A program made the position numbers and the translations under genes. Under the pieces are notes generated by a model. The model made no database searches, was not told the origin of the DNA, and saw nothing but the letters and a program-made list of their open reading frames with translations. DNA of 64,000 nucleotides from Brachionus rotundiformis (lineage: Eukaryota > Rotifera > Eurotatoria > Ploima > Brachionidae). Positions within the stretch are counted from its first letter, which is position 1. The number at the start of each line of letters is the position of its first letter. Where the stretch lies: positions 1,205,928 to 1,269,927 of the forward strand of contig JAESIW010000118.1 of NCBI GenBank assembly GCA_016802295.1, written 5' to 3'. Shown here piece by piece: positions 1 to 13,000 of this stretch.

Positions 1-1139
1 TCTCTAATTAGTTTTAAAAATATGAAAAAAGTTAATTAATGTAATTTTTTGATGTTTAAAAGTTTAAATCAGGAAAAAAAAAAGTGGAAATTTGGTATAA
101 TTCTTTAACTTTTAGAATAGAGTGAATAGAACAAAAAAAATTGAATAAAAAAATTTCTTTTTATTTGTTAGTTAGAAAATTTAATTGATAGCTCAATCAA
201 AATTATTAAAATTATAAATGACTTTATATCAGAAAAAAAGATAAACAAATTATGATAAAATTGTTGCCAATTTAATTCAATTTACGTGATTTGGGATTTT
301 TTAATTAAAAATACGCATTTTTGAATTATATTTTTCACCTATTTAAGATATTTTTAACAGAAATTACATTCTTTCTGTAGACAAATAAATTTTTCAAGAA
401 AAAAAGTTGAAAATTTTTAGACAAAGCAACATTTATTTTAATTTAAAAAAATATCAGTTAAATTATGACTTTATAATAATGGCTTAAATCTTTTACTTAC
501 TTTTTAAAGGACAGAGATACTTTTTTAATTTAGCCATAACATACTCGAAACAAAAATTCCAGAACCATTTTATTCCTTTAAGAGAATTTTGAATTAAAAA
601 ATTAATGTTTTTTTATATTATTATTATTTAAATTAATTATATATTACATTTTACAATGCGAATTGAAGAAAAGTTTTTTCTAATGTTTTTAAATTGCTTA
701 AGGCTGTTTTTTTTTTAATTAGAAGAAAACTTCTCTTATAGAAATGAATTTGATCATTAAAAACAAAGATACCTGCCTATACCTTGACATCTATACCTGT
801 TTATTGCTTTTTCCAAATTCATTTGATTGCCTTTTTTCGGAGATATTGTGTAACCTCCTTAACCGAATAGGTTAATATTTAAGAAAATTATCTTAAACTA
901 ATCTTTGGAAATTAAAAATAAATAAACTTACGAATACAAAAAATACATAATTTAATTCAATTTAATGAGCTCATTTTGTATTTATTTTTAATTATTAAAT
1001 AAAAAAATCTGATAAGCAATAATTATTTCTCACTAAATCGTATGATAAGTGGGAAATACATTTGCCATCTGTCAACATTTATATTTCCAATGTATAAATA
1101 GACTTCATAAAAGTCGCAAAATATTTCAAAAAAAAGAAC
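1..1139. other. Intergenic, A+T-rich
   Basis: No open frame with coding character is visible on either strand. The last 60 bases before the ATG at 1140 are presumably the promoter and 5' UTR of the following secreted-protein gene. I could not identify a convincing core promoter element because TA-rich words are everywhere. Confidence 0.5.
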
Positions 1140-2085
1140 ATGAAAACTTTAATATTGTGCCTGTCAGTCTTTGCTGTCGCCTTTTGTCCATCAAATGCCT
1201 TTTTATCAGGAATTGTTGACAGTATCTCTGGATCTGTAAATAATGCCATTGATTCCATCTCTAGCACAATCAATAATGCTATACTTGCTGGTGAATTTTT
1301 ATGGGACAATGCTCTCCAACCATCTCTACAAGTCTTGCAAGAAAGTAATCAATGGATATTATTTTAGATAACTTCAATTACCAATTATTTTACTAGATGG
1401 AGCTGATTTTATTGATAACTACTTTGGAAATATTTTGAATGCTATTGGCAAAAGATCTGTTGACATAATCAGTATCAAATCCCAAAAAGATTCGATTTCC
1501 AAAATTTATTCGGTTCTTATAATTTTTAATTTTTATACAAATAATCATTTCTTATTTAATTCTTTTTTTTTTAAGACTCAAGTTAGCAACTTTGTTTCAA
1601 AGCTTAAAGAATTGTTTGTTAAATTTTTGAAAAATGCCAAAAATCAAATAGCAGCAGCTTTGCCAGTAGAGATAAATTTAAATTTAGTTTAAGAACACGT
1701 TTTATATTTTAAATTAAAGAGTATAATTTCTGGTGAAACAACCATTAGACAAGTCCTGGTAGATTTGCTCAAACAAGCCAAAACCAGAATTGTTCAATTG
1801 GTCCAACAAGCCATTTCAAACTTATCTATTTCGGTAAAATCTTAAGGTTTAAAATTTCAGTTCATTTATTTAATCAATCAATTTTTTTAAAGTCAAGATC
1901 ATTTGGATTAGAAAATCTTGCTGCTGAGCTTGGAAATGTAAGTGACATTTATCTAATCAAAAGCATAATTTACCAATATCAATTATTTTTTAATAATTTA
2001 AAAGATTTTCACTCAAATGGGAGATTTACTTATGGGTCACTTCAACCAAGCCATTTCATCTCTATTGGGACAAATTCAAAATTAA
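1140..2085 (+). CDS. Secreted amphipathic-helix protein, unknown family
   Basis: The gene is spliced from about six exons (1140-1344, 1397-~1512, 1576-~1665, then three near 1720-1845, 1893-1937 and 2005-2085), with GT..AG introns of about 50-65 bp. The N-terminus is a clear signal peptide (MKTLILCLSVFAVAFC, probable cleavage after SNA). The mature part is about 190 residues long. It is nearly free of cysteine and made of repeating amphipathic segments with alternating Ser/Asn/Gln and Ile/Leu/Val (for example SISSTINNAI, LLKQAKTRIVQLVQQAI, HFNQAISSLLGQI). This suggests an extracellular helical, possibly lipid-binding, protein. I do not recognise the family. The middle exon borders are approximate, and the second donor is weak. 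The gene converges on AGXT2, with under 70 bp between the stop codons. Confidence 0.6.
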
Positions 2086-2153
2086 ACAAAGATTTAAATT
2101 AACATATATTTTTTTTTATTATATAAATAAACTAGATAAATAAAAATCAAATT

Positions 2154-3788
2154 TTATTTTTTATTTTTAATTTCTTTATGCAACGATTCTCTAAGAGCAT
2201 AAATGCCAAAATCAACGTCTTCTTTGGTAATGCACATTGGCGGTTTGATTCTAAATACATTGCCGTAAAGACCTCCTCTGCCGAATAGGACACCCATGTC
2301 TTTGGTACTTTCAAATATCGACAACACACTGTCAATATTTAAAGGTTTTTTTGATTTCTTTAAAACCAAATTTTAATAACTATCTCTATTTTGATCATTA
2401 AATTTACTTTATCTTCGACTAATTCTAGGCCTATCATTAAGCCTTTACCTCTCACATCACCAACTATTTCAAACTCATCTCTTAACAGTTTTAGCTCATT
2501 TAGGAAATATGTACCAACTGTTTCACAATTTTGTTGCAAATTTTCCTCATCAATAACGTCCAGGACAGCACTGCCGACTGCACAAGCCATTGGATTTCCA
2601 CCATAAGTATTAAAGTGAGCAGCTTGACCAAGTGTATCTGCAATTTCTTTGGTTGTGACTAAGGCAGCCATCGGAAAGCCATTTCCGATACCTTTAGCCA
2701 AAGTAACCATGTCTGGTAATATCTCGTGGTTCTCGAAGCCCCAGTATTTAGACCCAGTTCTACCAAAACCAGTCTGAACTTCATCAGATATTACTAAACC
2801 ACCAGCATTTTGGACAATCTTGGCTGCTTGTTTTAGAAAATTTTTCGGAAATTGAACGGCGCCACCAACACCTTGAATTGATTCAGCAATAAAAGCTGCA
2901 ACTTTACCACCTTTAGGAGCACAATGAAGCAAAATGTCCTGCACTTGATTAGAATAATTATCTCCAGCTTCACAACTGTCTGGGCTACAGTCACAGTCTC
3001 TTAGTGCCTGGACCGGAGAATCTCGGCAATTTTTGCCACCCCATGGTCCCCGGTATATATCTAAATACATTTATTAAATTCATTTAAAGAATCTTAAAAA
3101 CAATCCGCTAACCTGGATTCATTATAGTCTGAATACCAAAACCAGTAGGGACATTATATTTCCATGTGCTAAGATTGGTAATGCCCATTGTGTAAGGAGA
3201 CATTCCATGATAGGCATTTCTCAGAGAAATAATATCAAATTTTCCTGTATAGAGTCTAGATAGATACATTGCCAGATCGTTGGCTTCCGAACCACTGTTC
3301 GTATACAAGACTACATTAAATTTGGATGGAAATTTTTTGAGTAATTTTTGAGTATATTCATGGATTCCTGGATACATGTAAATTGATGTTGTATGCCAAA
3401 GATTTTTTATTTGTTCCTCAAGCGCTTTATTAACTTTGGGATGGCAGTGTCCTACCGACACGGTAACTATTCCGGCAAATAAGTCCAGATATCTTTTTCC
3501 ATTAGTATCCCAAAGCCATTGCTTGTGTCCTTGATGAATTAGTAAATTTTCTTTGTAATAAGGCGCTGCACCTTTGGTCAAATTTTCACGTCTGGTTGTT
3601 AACACTTGGTCATAGTTTGGACCCTGATAGAAATATTCAATTAAAAATTATTCCGAATAATTTAGAATGAGGTGTTGATTTACCTCGTATTTATTTGGTA
3701 CAAAAGCACATTCTGGCATAGAAACTTTGGTTCTATGCAAAAACTTGATAGAATGAAAATTTTTTAAATTTGGTTTAAATTTTAGCAT
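2154..3788 (-). CDS. AGXT2: Alanine-glyoxylate aminotransferase 2, mitochondrial
   Basis: Four exons (3788-3684, 3623-3113, 3060-2408, 2357-2154) join in frame to 490 residues. This is a class-III PLP-dependent aminotransferase, which transfers an amino group from alanine or related donors to glyoxylate. The first exon encodes a basic, acid-poor leader rich in Lys, Phe and Asn, as expected for mitochondrial import. Visible family motifs are LDLFAGIVTVSVGHCHP, the cofactor phosphate-binding NSGSEAND, the PLP aspartate in VISDEVQTGFGRTG, and the Schiff-base lysine in TLAKGIGNG. The C-terminus (MGVLFGRGGLYGNVFRI, MCITKEDVDF) matches the animal AGXT2 type. The length is typical, the motifs are intact, and the gene looks functional. 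Confidence 0.93.
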
Positions 3789-4382
3789 TTTGACTTGAGC
3801 AATAAATTACAACGCAATTGGTATTTATTTCAATTCAGCTAATAAGTGCATACATCAACAACTAAATCAAAAATCTGTTTTACTACATATTCAAAAATTA
3901 TAAATTTTTTCTCTATTTTAGAGATAAATTTGAATAAAAACATTCAAAAAAAAAATTTTATTTTTAAGTTTTGAATAAATAAAACACACCCAGTTTTGAT
4001 AAAAAAAAGTTAATTAAAGTTAATCGTCAAGTCAATTCAGCTATTATCAATAAATAAACATCTGAATATATTTATAATTAAATAATTAGCTTCTTGTTTA
4101 TTTTTCGATTATTAATTTTGTCAACAAATTTAATAAAATTAGCAACAAGAAATCAATTAAAATAAATTTAATATAATTGTCGATTTTAATCAAAGTATTT
4201 AAGATCATGGATCATTCTTATAAACTAAAGATTCATCATCATCTTTTACAATTTAATAAATTGATATATAAATCAAAATAAATATACTTAATTAAAATTG
4301 TCTGGAGATAGAGGACCATGAGCCCCATTAAAATAAACTTTTTCAATAAATTTAAATATTTTTTTATTTAAATTAAAAATTA
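3789..4382. other. Intergenic between AGXT2 and KLHDC4
   Basis: This A+T-rich spacer has no coding signal. It should hold the AGXT2 promoter (both neighbours are on the minus strand) and the KLHDC4 3' end. Confidence 0.4.
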
Positions 4383-6304
4383 TTATTTGCAGTTATCCCA
4401 GAACATTTTGCACAATTCAAGTGCCATTTTTTTCAAAATTTTCTTGGACTTTTCATTTGGAAACTCTTTTTGCGCTTCACCAATCCAAACATCTTCAGTT
4501 CGCTGGAAATATTCGTCCACTGTTTCATCATCCTCTACAATTGGAGCATCAATTTCCAATTCTTCCTCGTCAGACTCTTCTTCCTCACTGTCCTCTTCAC
4601 CATCAGAGCTTTGCACTTGCCTATTTAGTTCGTCATTTATTTCCTTATCTTCATACAACACTTTCCACTCGTCCATTTTTTTTACATTCAAGCAATACAT
4701 GTCATTGAAAGTAAACTCTTTGTCATTTGGATCTTCAAACTTTCCTCCATAGAGATAAAGATTTCCTTTAAAAAACTGCAAGTATGCACTTCGTCTGGGA
4801 TGCGGCAAAAATATCCGCTTTTCCTCCTTGACAACCATGCTCACATCATCACTTTTAGCTGGCCTATTTTCATATGTCAATGTGAATACATCATTTTTCT
4901 GCAAACTCAATTCTTCCATTTCAAAATCCGATTTCTCGTCATCCATACTTTCATTTGGGTCATTTTCATCTGTTTCCATGGTAGCTTCGCTAGCGGTTTT
5001 CTGAGCTTTTTTGCTCTTTACTTCTTTTTTACCTTTCAAGCTCAAGTTAGACCATTTATGAGTAGACAAGTCAAGCTTGTAAATGTCATTATAAAAGCTT
5101 GAATTAGACTCATCTTCTTCATCTAAATCAATGTCATCTTGATCTAAAACTCCGCCAAAAAGCAAAGCTGTATCATCATGAAGCGGTATCATGGAAAAAC
5201 TTATTCTTTCAGATGGCTTGGCTCCGCTTTGTTTAGCTCTTTTCCAGCACCATTCGACCATTTCGTTCTTTGTGACACAACTAAGGACATACATGTCCGA
5301 ATGAACTATCCCCTTTTCGCGGTCTTTCTTTAACTTTTCTTTGCTAAAGCCTCCATAAAGTACCACAGAATTATTTTTGGCACACACGTTCAATTGACAT
5401 GCAGATCTCGGAGATGGTGGATCATTGCTGGCCGTGAATTTCATTTCTTCCCACTTATTGGTATCCAAATTGAACAGAAAAGTATCATTATAGAATTTGC
5501 AGTTTCTTAAATTGTCATAATAGCCGCCAAATAGAACAATATGCTTTTTTAAGACAACCATTCTGTGTCCAGAACGCGGCGATGGCGTACCTGGTGATCT
5601 AGAAGATAAGTTTTTTTGCTTTTTAAAATTTCTTTCTTGTAAATGTTGACCAAATTTTACATTATCTTGGTCCATGTTTTTGTTTGAAAGCTAAACATCC
5701 ATAGGTCGTTATAGTGGTAAAATTGAGATTGAGATGGTGAAGAAAATTCGCCTCCAAAGACCCAAAGCTCGCCGGAATTTCTGGATATGTAGACTGATTG
5801 ATGAAAAGTACGCGGTGGTGGCCCATTTGGCGCTTTTATTTGTGTCCATTGGTTTTTTTTAATGCTATAAACAAACAGATCATTAAACATAAATACCTTA
5901 ACACCGTCAAAGTAGTCTCCACCGAACAGAATTAATTCTTCGCGTTCAGGAGATAAATTAAAACTGGCACCACCACTTTAGTTAACCATGAAATTTTTAT
6001 ATCTTTTACCAATTAACTAAAATATACCGTCGGCTCGGAAATTGTCCAACAGGTAACTGGATCTCTTTTACTTGATTTAATTCAGCCTCTTTTTTGGCAA
6101 AATTTTCTATAATCGTTTCAATATCTTCCTTAATTAATTAAAATATTGATCAATTTAAATAAAATAACAAGCGGCTAAAATCCTAGTCACTTCTCCAATT
6201 TCTTTCAGCTCTTTTTTCATGTTTTTTTGAGCTTTTTTCTCTGTCTTGGCTAAAGTTTTTTCCATGCCAAGACCCTTCTTTTTCTTATCCTTATTCTTGC
6301 CCAT
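4383..6304 (-). CDS. KLHDC4: Kelch domain-containing protein 4
   Basis: Four exons (6304-6191, 6128-6028, 5975-5661, 5598-4383) join to 581 residues with matching phases. The start (MGKNKDKKKKGLGMEK) is the Lys-rich leader typical of KLHDC4. It is followed by successive kelch blades with LILFGG, LWVFGGEF..FYHYNDLW, PSPRSGHRM, VLYGGFSK, ALLFGGV and LYLYGGKF motifs. The end carries acidic tracts and the DUF4110-type tail (ETVDEYFQRTEDVWIGEA). The protein should form a beta-propeller. Its molecular role is poorly known in any animal. The first donor (GTGACT) is weak, but the splice keeps frame and homology. The long open frame that starts at 5675 includes an intron at its 5' end and is not the true start. 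Confidence 0.93.
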
Positions 6305-8412
6305 TTTATTAATTAAATTTTATTTTATTTTGAAATTAAAAAAATAAATTTTAAATCACATTTTTTCATTATATTAGTGGAGTATTTTAATTTGACTTTT
6401 TATTGTATCTATTGCTTTATTAACTTGAAAAAAAGTATTTAAAGTTATCAATTTAAATTATATTTAAAGTAAATTGAGTAAATATTATCAAAAATTATCT
6501 CTTTTAGGTTTGCTTCTATTTGATTTTTTAAGCTTTTGGTCAAATTTTTTCCATAATAAAATAAAATTAATGTTTTTTTTTTAAATATTTTTTTATTAAT
6601 TTAATTATTGCTTCACCTTTGGCAACCATTTTTTAAACTAAAACCCAAAAATCAATTTAAAATACACTTTTTCCATGATTTATTGTTCTCAATAGACACA
6701 AATAGAATAAAAAGATTATTAGCTAATTGAGTCGAAACGTATTGTCCAAAAAGCTTGACACTATTTCTAAATAATATTTATCTGAAATTAAGAACTACAA
6801 TTAGGAAAGAAATTAAATCGAAATATTGATCATGTATTCTGATCATATCAATTTAAAATCTTAAAAAAAAATTTATATATTAATAATTCTCTATTTAATT
6901 AATTCAAAATATGATTAATTCCGATATTTGATAGACTAAATTATACTTGAAATATTTAAATTAGTCTCGATACTATCGATTTCCAGGAAAGCTAAAATTT
7001 CGCCCCAAATTCATTTATTTTTAATTAAAAAAAATGATTTAAATACGAGACTTGATATAATTATATTTTGTTAGATTTTACCTATTAGAAAATTAACTAT
7101 ATACCTATAAATATTTGCTAGTTAATAATTTATTAATTTTTAAATATTTAAAAATTAGAAAAAGTTGGATAGTCTTGGCGCCATATTTAGAGCTTGCAAT
7201 TGCGGAACAGTCGGAATTTTACTTCCGATTTAGATGACACAATCAAAAAATCAGATTTTTATTATCATTTATTTGAGAGAGAGAGAGAGAGACTGGCATT
7301 CAAAAGAAACTCAAGTGTAATCAATAAATGAATATTAAATCTTGGCATAGACTTAATTCAAGCGATGTTGAGTATTTGCTAAAGTTGTTGGAAGAAATTA
7401 ATTTCAATTTTAGTCCTAGTTATATCTATTCATAGTGTTTATTTATCTAGCAAATGCTCATTTTCTATTTTTTAGTATAATTTCTTATCAATCATTTAAA
7501 AGCAAGGCTCAACAATTCCATTTGATATTTACAACTCGATCTGGAAATGCACAAGCAAATGATTTATTTTATTAAGTTTCAAATAGACTGAGCTAAATTA
7601 GTATAAAATTTAATTAAAACAAGAAGAAGAGGCATTTATGTATTGATAATTATTCACGTGCTGGGATTTTGTGTGGCTCAGGAATTCAAGATTAAAACAA
7701 AATGATTAATTCCTATCTAGAAACTACACTTTACAATTAATGAAAAATATCATAAAATTAAGATTAGTTGATTTTTATTAATATCTTTTCTGGCTTATTT
7801 GTAATTAGTTTAAAGACTTTGGTTTGATGCTCCAGTGTAGAAAAACATTCTGAGCAAAAAGTGCTCAAATTTATTAAAAATTGAAAATAAAATAAACTTT
7901 ATCCCAATTAAGCTGCTTATGATAGAACAGAAATGATAATAGTTTGAGGCAAGTTAAGCTGATGTGTTCCAGATTTGTTTCATTAAGGTTACATTTGGAT
8001 CCAAGTTAGGACCTAGTCAAAATGCCAGTCTAGCTTTGTGTACGCTGAATAAAAAAGCTGCTTTTTTTCAACTTTCATTAATCTAAAGCAAAAGGTCTAA
8101 TCTATTACTATTATTATTATTTTTATTAATTTTATTTTTTAATCAGGGAATGAGAGTTTTGTCACAATAATTTAATACCTCTAAAAGCATTTGCGTGTGT
8201 CGTATTGTTTAACTTCAAAGCATCTGCACCAAGTCTATTATTTATAAGATTATTTTAATTATTGATTCTTGCGGATTATTTCCCAAGAAATTGTCAACAA
8301 CAAAAACAACAACAAAAAAATATAATTTTCCTATATGACTATTAATTAAATATATTAAAAAAAAATATAGTATTTTATGGAATTTTTAGATGAAGCTTGA
8401 ATAATGTGACAA
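6305..8412. other. 2.1-kb intergenic region
   Basis: There is no convincing coding exon. A short GA dinucleotide run lies at about 7276-7291. Just upstream is a small inverted repeat (CGGAA..TTCCG, about 7208-7226). Nothing else stands out from the A+T-rich background. Confidence 0.4.
7274..7292 (+). repeat. (GA)n microsatellite
   Basis: An uninterrupted GA dinucleotide run of about 16-18 bases lies inside the non-coding region upstream of the secreted-protein gene at 8413. GA runs in arthropods can bind GAGA-type factors, but there is no independent sign of that here. Confidence 0.8.
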
Positions 8413-8964
8413 ATGCTAAATATGAAATTAAGACTATTGGTTTTTTTGACAAGTTTTTGCGCAATTGTGAAATGTTCAGATCGATTGCGTTTGGAAAGGT
8501 TGGTCAAGCAGTCGTTTTCGGAGGTGTCAGCGTTTGTGGTATCGCATTTTAATGAGCGATGTAATCTAGCGGTGCATAATTGTTTGTTCCGGACCGAATG
8601 GGACAAAGTGTTCGGAAAGGACCAATTGGCAGCAGAGTCCAAGTACCATTATTTCAAGCGATCTGGTGTCCAAAGCGCAAACGAGACCTATTGTTACTGC
8701 CAGGCGTTTGTAATAGGCAGATTTTGCATTGACGACTACATGGCCAAATCAAGCGACAATTTCGAATGCATTAATGGAACTAATGGCAACACGCCGCAAA
8801 AATTCAAACAATCGATTTACCGGCACAAATGCAAAAGTTTGTATGAGCATTTTTTTCACAGTCCATTGATAAATGGTTCGAGTTTACTATCTTTTATGAA
8901 TATTTATAAATGTTGCTTCTTGTTTGTTAATATTGTAAAATTAATAAATTTTTTTTATATTTAA
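8413..8964 (+). CDS. Intronless secreted Cys-rich protein, possibly GPI-anchored
   Basis: A single open frame of 183 residues. It begins with a signal peptide (LRLLVFLTSFCAIVKC). It continues with a cysteine-bearing domain holding about seven cysteines (RCNLAVHNC, YCYCQAF, RFCIDD, FECIN, HKC) and two NxS/T sites (NET, NGT). The last 30 residues start with a small-residue patch (INGSS) and end in a hydrophobic stretch rich in Phe, Ile and Val (CCFLFVNIVKLINFFYI). That could be a GPI-attachment signal or a C-terminal membrane anchor. I do not recognise the family. Codon use is richer in G+C than the flanks, which supports real coding. Confidence 0.65.
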   Translation: MLNMKLRLLVFLTSFCAIVKCSDRLRLERLVKQSFSEVSAFVVSHFNERCNLAVHNCLFRTEWDKVFGKDQLAAESKYHYFKRSGVQSANETYCYCQAFVIGRFCIDDYMAKSSDNFECINGTNGNTPQKFKQSIYRHKCKSLYEHFFHSPLINGSSLLSFMNIYKCCFLFVNIVKLINFFYI

Positions 8965-10069
8965 TATAAGCTTTTTTTCTTAATTATAAGAAATTAAATG
9001 ATTTATTGGGTTAGTCGAAAATTGAATTAAATAATTTAATTTTAACTTATAATTAATAATTAAAAAAGATTTTAAATACTAATTTTTAACATTTTTGACC
9101 TATCTGATACGGCTGGATACAATTTTAATCTCTTTTTTCCAATTAATTTTATTTAATTGATTATATTATTTTAATTTCTTAATGAATAGTTTTAATTAAT
9201 CAAGTCAAGTACCTAAAGCATTAAAGCATAAATTAATGGTCTTGTGGAAATCAATTTCACAGTACTTGGAAGTCGATTCCATAATGTACCGACCTTTGCT
9301 GATTTTATATCACTCAATCCAATAATGTTCCAATTGTTATTTTAAGTCGTGACCATAGCACTTTCTTGGTACCTCTTGGTACATCAAAGCAACCTCCATT
9401 TTGAATTAAATTAAAACAGAAAATGTTCCTTTAATTTTGTTGAACTTATTGATATCAAAATTTACTTACTTAGTGTAATAAATAATTAATTAGTTTGTTA
9501 AGGCTCATAAAAAATGTATTAGTTAAGAAAAAAATTCTCTCCAAATAATTTACTTTATAGAATTTTAATTGGTATGTCATTTTTTCAAATATGTTTTCAT
9601 CATTATCTATAATTAGACTTGAGGTAATATTTGTGTTTATAAAATATTAATATTGTGTGATTTTGTTTAAGAAAAAAATAGATAATTATTACAAAATTTT
9701 TATTAGCTTATTACTAATTTGAAAAAAGAGTATAAAATTAAACAGATAAAATAAAACTATTAAATTAGCGTTTTTCATTTTATAATTCTAAAATAAAAAA
9801 GTATTATCAAAATTTAATTTTCAATATTTCTCAATTTACAAAGAAATTTTATTTTTTGCATTTTTTTTTCAAGATAAAATTTTCAATTATTTTCTTTATA
9901 CAATTAAAAAAAAATAGATAAAAATATATGCTTAAGAGAGATTTTAATTTTTTAACATAGCTTTAGCCATATTTTACATTTAAAATATTTTTTATCATTT
10001 GTTTTAAAACATTATCTAAATTGATTAAAAATCTTCACCGTCAAGCATCAGTTTTGAGGGGGTTTCCAA
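8965..10069. other. Intergenic, A+T-rich
   Basis: No open frame with coding character. The only feature is a short internal near-repeat around 9260-9380 (runs containing TTGGTACCTCTTGGTACAT). It probably contains the Spire 3' UTR on the minus strand. Confidence 0.4.
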
Positions 10070-13000
10070 TCATCGTTGACCAACAGGCTGTAAATCAAGA
10101 GTTAAACTCTTGCGTAAATTTTTCATGCCATGCTCCATCGATCCACTGTTATGCTGAAACGAGTCCAGATCGGCAAAATTTTCATTAGCGCTGGTCGACT
10201 GCACAATAATTGTGGACAATTCGGTGTTTTTGTCATTAAGACTAGAATCGATCATGGCAACTTTATTGGTGTTGGCTGGAGTGGATGAGTGGTGTGAAGT
10301 CATGTACTTGTATGGCATTGGTGAAGACTCTGTTGTGGTAATTACAACATTCATCTCAGCTAAATTGTCCATTCCGATTGACGAGGAAGATGAAACTGCC
10401 AGCGACAGATCGGAATTAAAGTTCTTTTTGTTTGCCAAATGAACTGTTTTAAGCAAATCTAGTTGGTTAGCTTTTTTTCTGGCAAAGACTGGACTGTTCT
10501 TGACTTCGGCGAGATCATTCTCGTTCACTGTCACAACAAATCCACCCATTAACTGATAGCAGTCTGTGCACACTTCAATTGTTTGATTTGACTGGAAGTT
10601 GAGCACACTGGCAGAGTCACTGAATGGTTCTTGGTTATAGTCAATGCTGTCGTCATTGTTGGTTGAGATGATTTCGTAGTCTTCGTTGTCTGAGCTGTTG
10701 CTTTCCGAGTCGTTTTTCATCTGAGAATTGGAAGAGAGGTTGTTCAAAGGCAGTTTGACCAGAAGACCGTTTCGCAGTTGGGCCTAAAAAAAATTTGTTA
10801 GTCTTTTGCCAAGGCTAATTAAATTTATAAAGTTACATTTTGGAGACACTTTTTACATATTTTTTGCTGGCATATTCGGCACTTGGTGCCCCAGTTGAAC
10901 AAATGAAAGCGAGTTTTTCTACATGAAAAGCAAACTTTACCTCTGGATACATCGTAGTAGATCTTGTTGTCAAATAAAAGATAGTCGAGGTCGGCTTTGG
11001 TCAATACTTTTCTAATATGACACAATTCCTCGAATGTTAGCCGAACACATTCTTTTTTTTTGCTACTGGTCAATTTCTAAATTAAATAAATAAATTTTAT
11101 TTAATTATATTTCTTAATAAAAATAATAGTAATAATTAGAACGCAAAGCGGGCGTATGTTTATCTTTTTTTGGAAAAAAAATCAATTTTTGGGAATATTA
11201 TTTGGCAAACATTGGAACAAAAAGCTTAAAAATAACTCCGCAAATGCACTTTGTTATCAATAATTAAATATTTTTTTGTTTATTTATTTTTTAAATCTAT
11301 CTATTGGCATAATTAAAAAAATAATTCTTTTTTTTTTTATTCTTATCTCTAAAAACGATTTATCTAATTTGAAATTTATATTCTTCTTGGTAAAATCTAG
11401 ACAGATGTATCTTGAATTAATTTATAATTACTGAATTTACTTAGTATCATTTTGAAAATAATTTTATAATTTAGTATTAAATTTCGACATTTATCTATTT
11501 TTAGATAATGTTTCAATCGATTTTATTTTTTCAAAAATATTTAAAAAATGACCACACAGACCCCACTGTATCGAAAGATTAAGACTTAATTGTTTTTCTA
11601 TCAAATATGACATTTGAATGATGGTGATAAAGCAAAAAAATAAATAGATAAAAATAAATACATATCCAGCACTTTTTCTTATCAATCAAATCTTTATTTT
11701 TAAAGCAAACTTTGAAAACCTTTCTCCCAAATCTATTTCACAATTTTTCAATAATTTTTTTTCCAAACAAAAATTAACTTTTTATTCAAACAACTTTTAA
11801 ACAAACTAATTAAACTAAAATGTTTATTTAAATTAAATGAGTTAATTATTCACGGACGAACAATTATCTATTAAGATCACAGCCTACACACATAATAAGA
11901 CAACACTCAGACAAAGCAAATTAAAACTGTGGTTCAAATGTCTTACTTTGACCAAGTCATGGCAACTGACATAACCAAAGTCGCAGTAGCCTGGCCCACT
12001 CTTATAATAAACCGGATTTGTCAGCCTACTCTTGGCTAATTGCCATTTATCACTTACTTTTGAATGCTTGAAGCTGTACGAATGGTTTTGGTGAGTGTGC
12101 ACGGACTCGGCTTTGGCCTTGTCCGAGCGCGAGAAAATATTGAACGCGGAAATGCTCGAAGTTAGCCGATTCAAGTCAGCCAAGTTCATAGTGTGTCTTC
12201 GATTGATTTTTGGCTCTGGCTTGATCTCATCTTGGATAATGTTCTTCCATTGGTCGTCGGCGTTTTGCCACGGCGCCAACGGCGACCTGAGCGAGTCCGG
12301 CGCTTTGATCCGCTTCTTGCACCTTGTTTGCATGTTCTCCACCAAACTATTCATCAAGCTAGTTTCCATTTCAGCCTGTTGCTCCTCTAAAATTGGCAAA
12401 TTTTTCAACTCATCGTCATCAATGTCACTTACATCCTGTTAAAAAATAAAATTTATACAAAAAGTTCCAATCTTTTGGTCATTTTTTAATTGTACAGTGT
12501 CACTTGAGTTTAAATTGTTGAGTAACTTTTTATCAGCTTTGACAATGCGTCTCTTGGACTCATTTTTGGACTCATCTTTGGACACATTTGCCTCTTTTAG
12601 ATTGGATTCGTCCAGTCGGGTTTTGCGCAATGGTGTCGAATAGTTTCTGATCGAGCTCATTAGTTGTTCGTGCAAATTGGGCTGTTGTTTGAAGGTAAAT
12701 GATCTGGAAGTGTTGAGCTTTCTGAGCGATGACTTTCTCAGAGGCGGTCTGGAGCGTATGAACTCGAGTATGATGTCTCTGGCGCTTTTTTTTATCTCAG
12801 GCGCCAGCGACGAATCATGTGACACTTTTTTCAAGTGGTACTGTTTGGCTCTTATTTGGTCAAGAAGTATTTCAAAAGGTGTTAGCTCGTACTCGATGTG
12901 ACGGCGAGTTTGAGGCAGTTCGATCACTTTTCTGAGCTTGATGCCATGTCTAAGCTCGGTGATGACTTGCATCCAAATTTTGGCCCAGTCTGTCTTGTCC

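Noticed and set aside
4387..5102. Open frames on the plus strand over KLHDC4
   Set aside because: They are antisense shadows of a well-supported kelch gene and have no family motifs.
12095..12442. Plus-strand open frames over Spire
   Set aside because: Antisense shadows of a confirmed coding exon.
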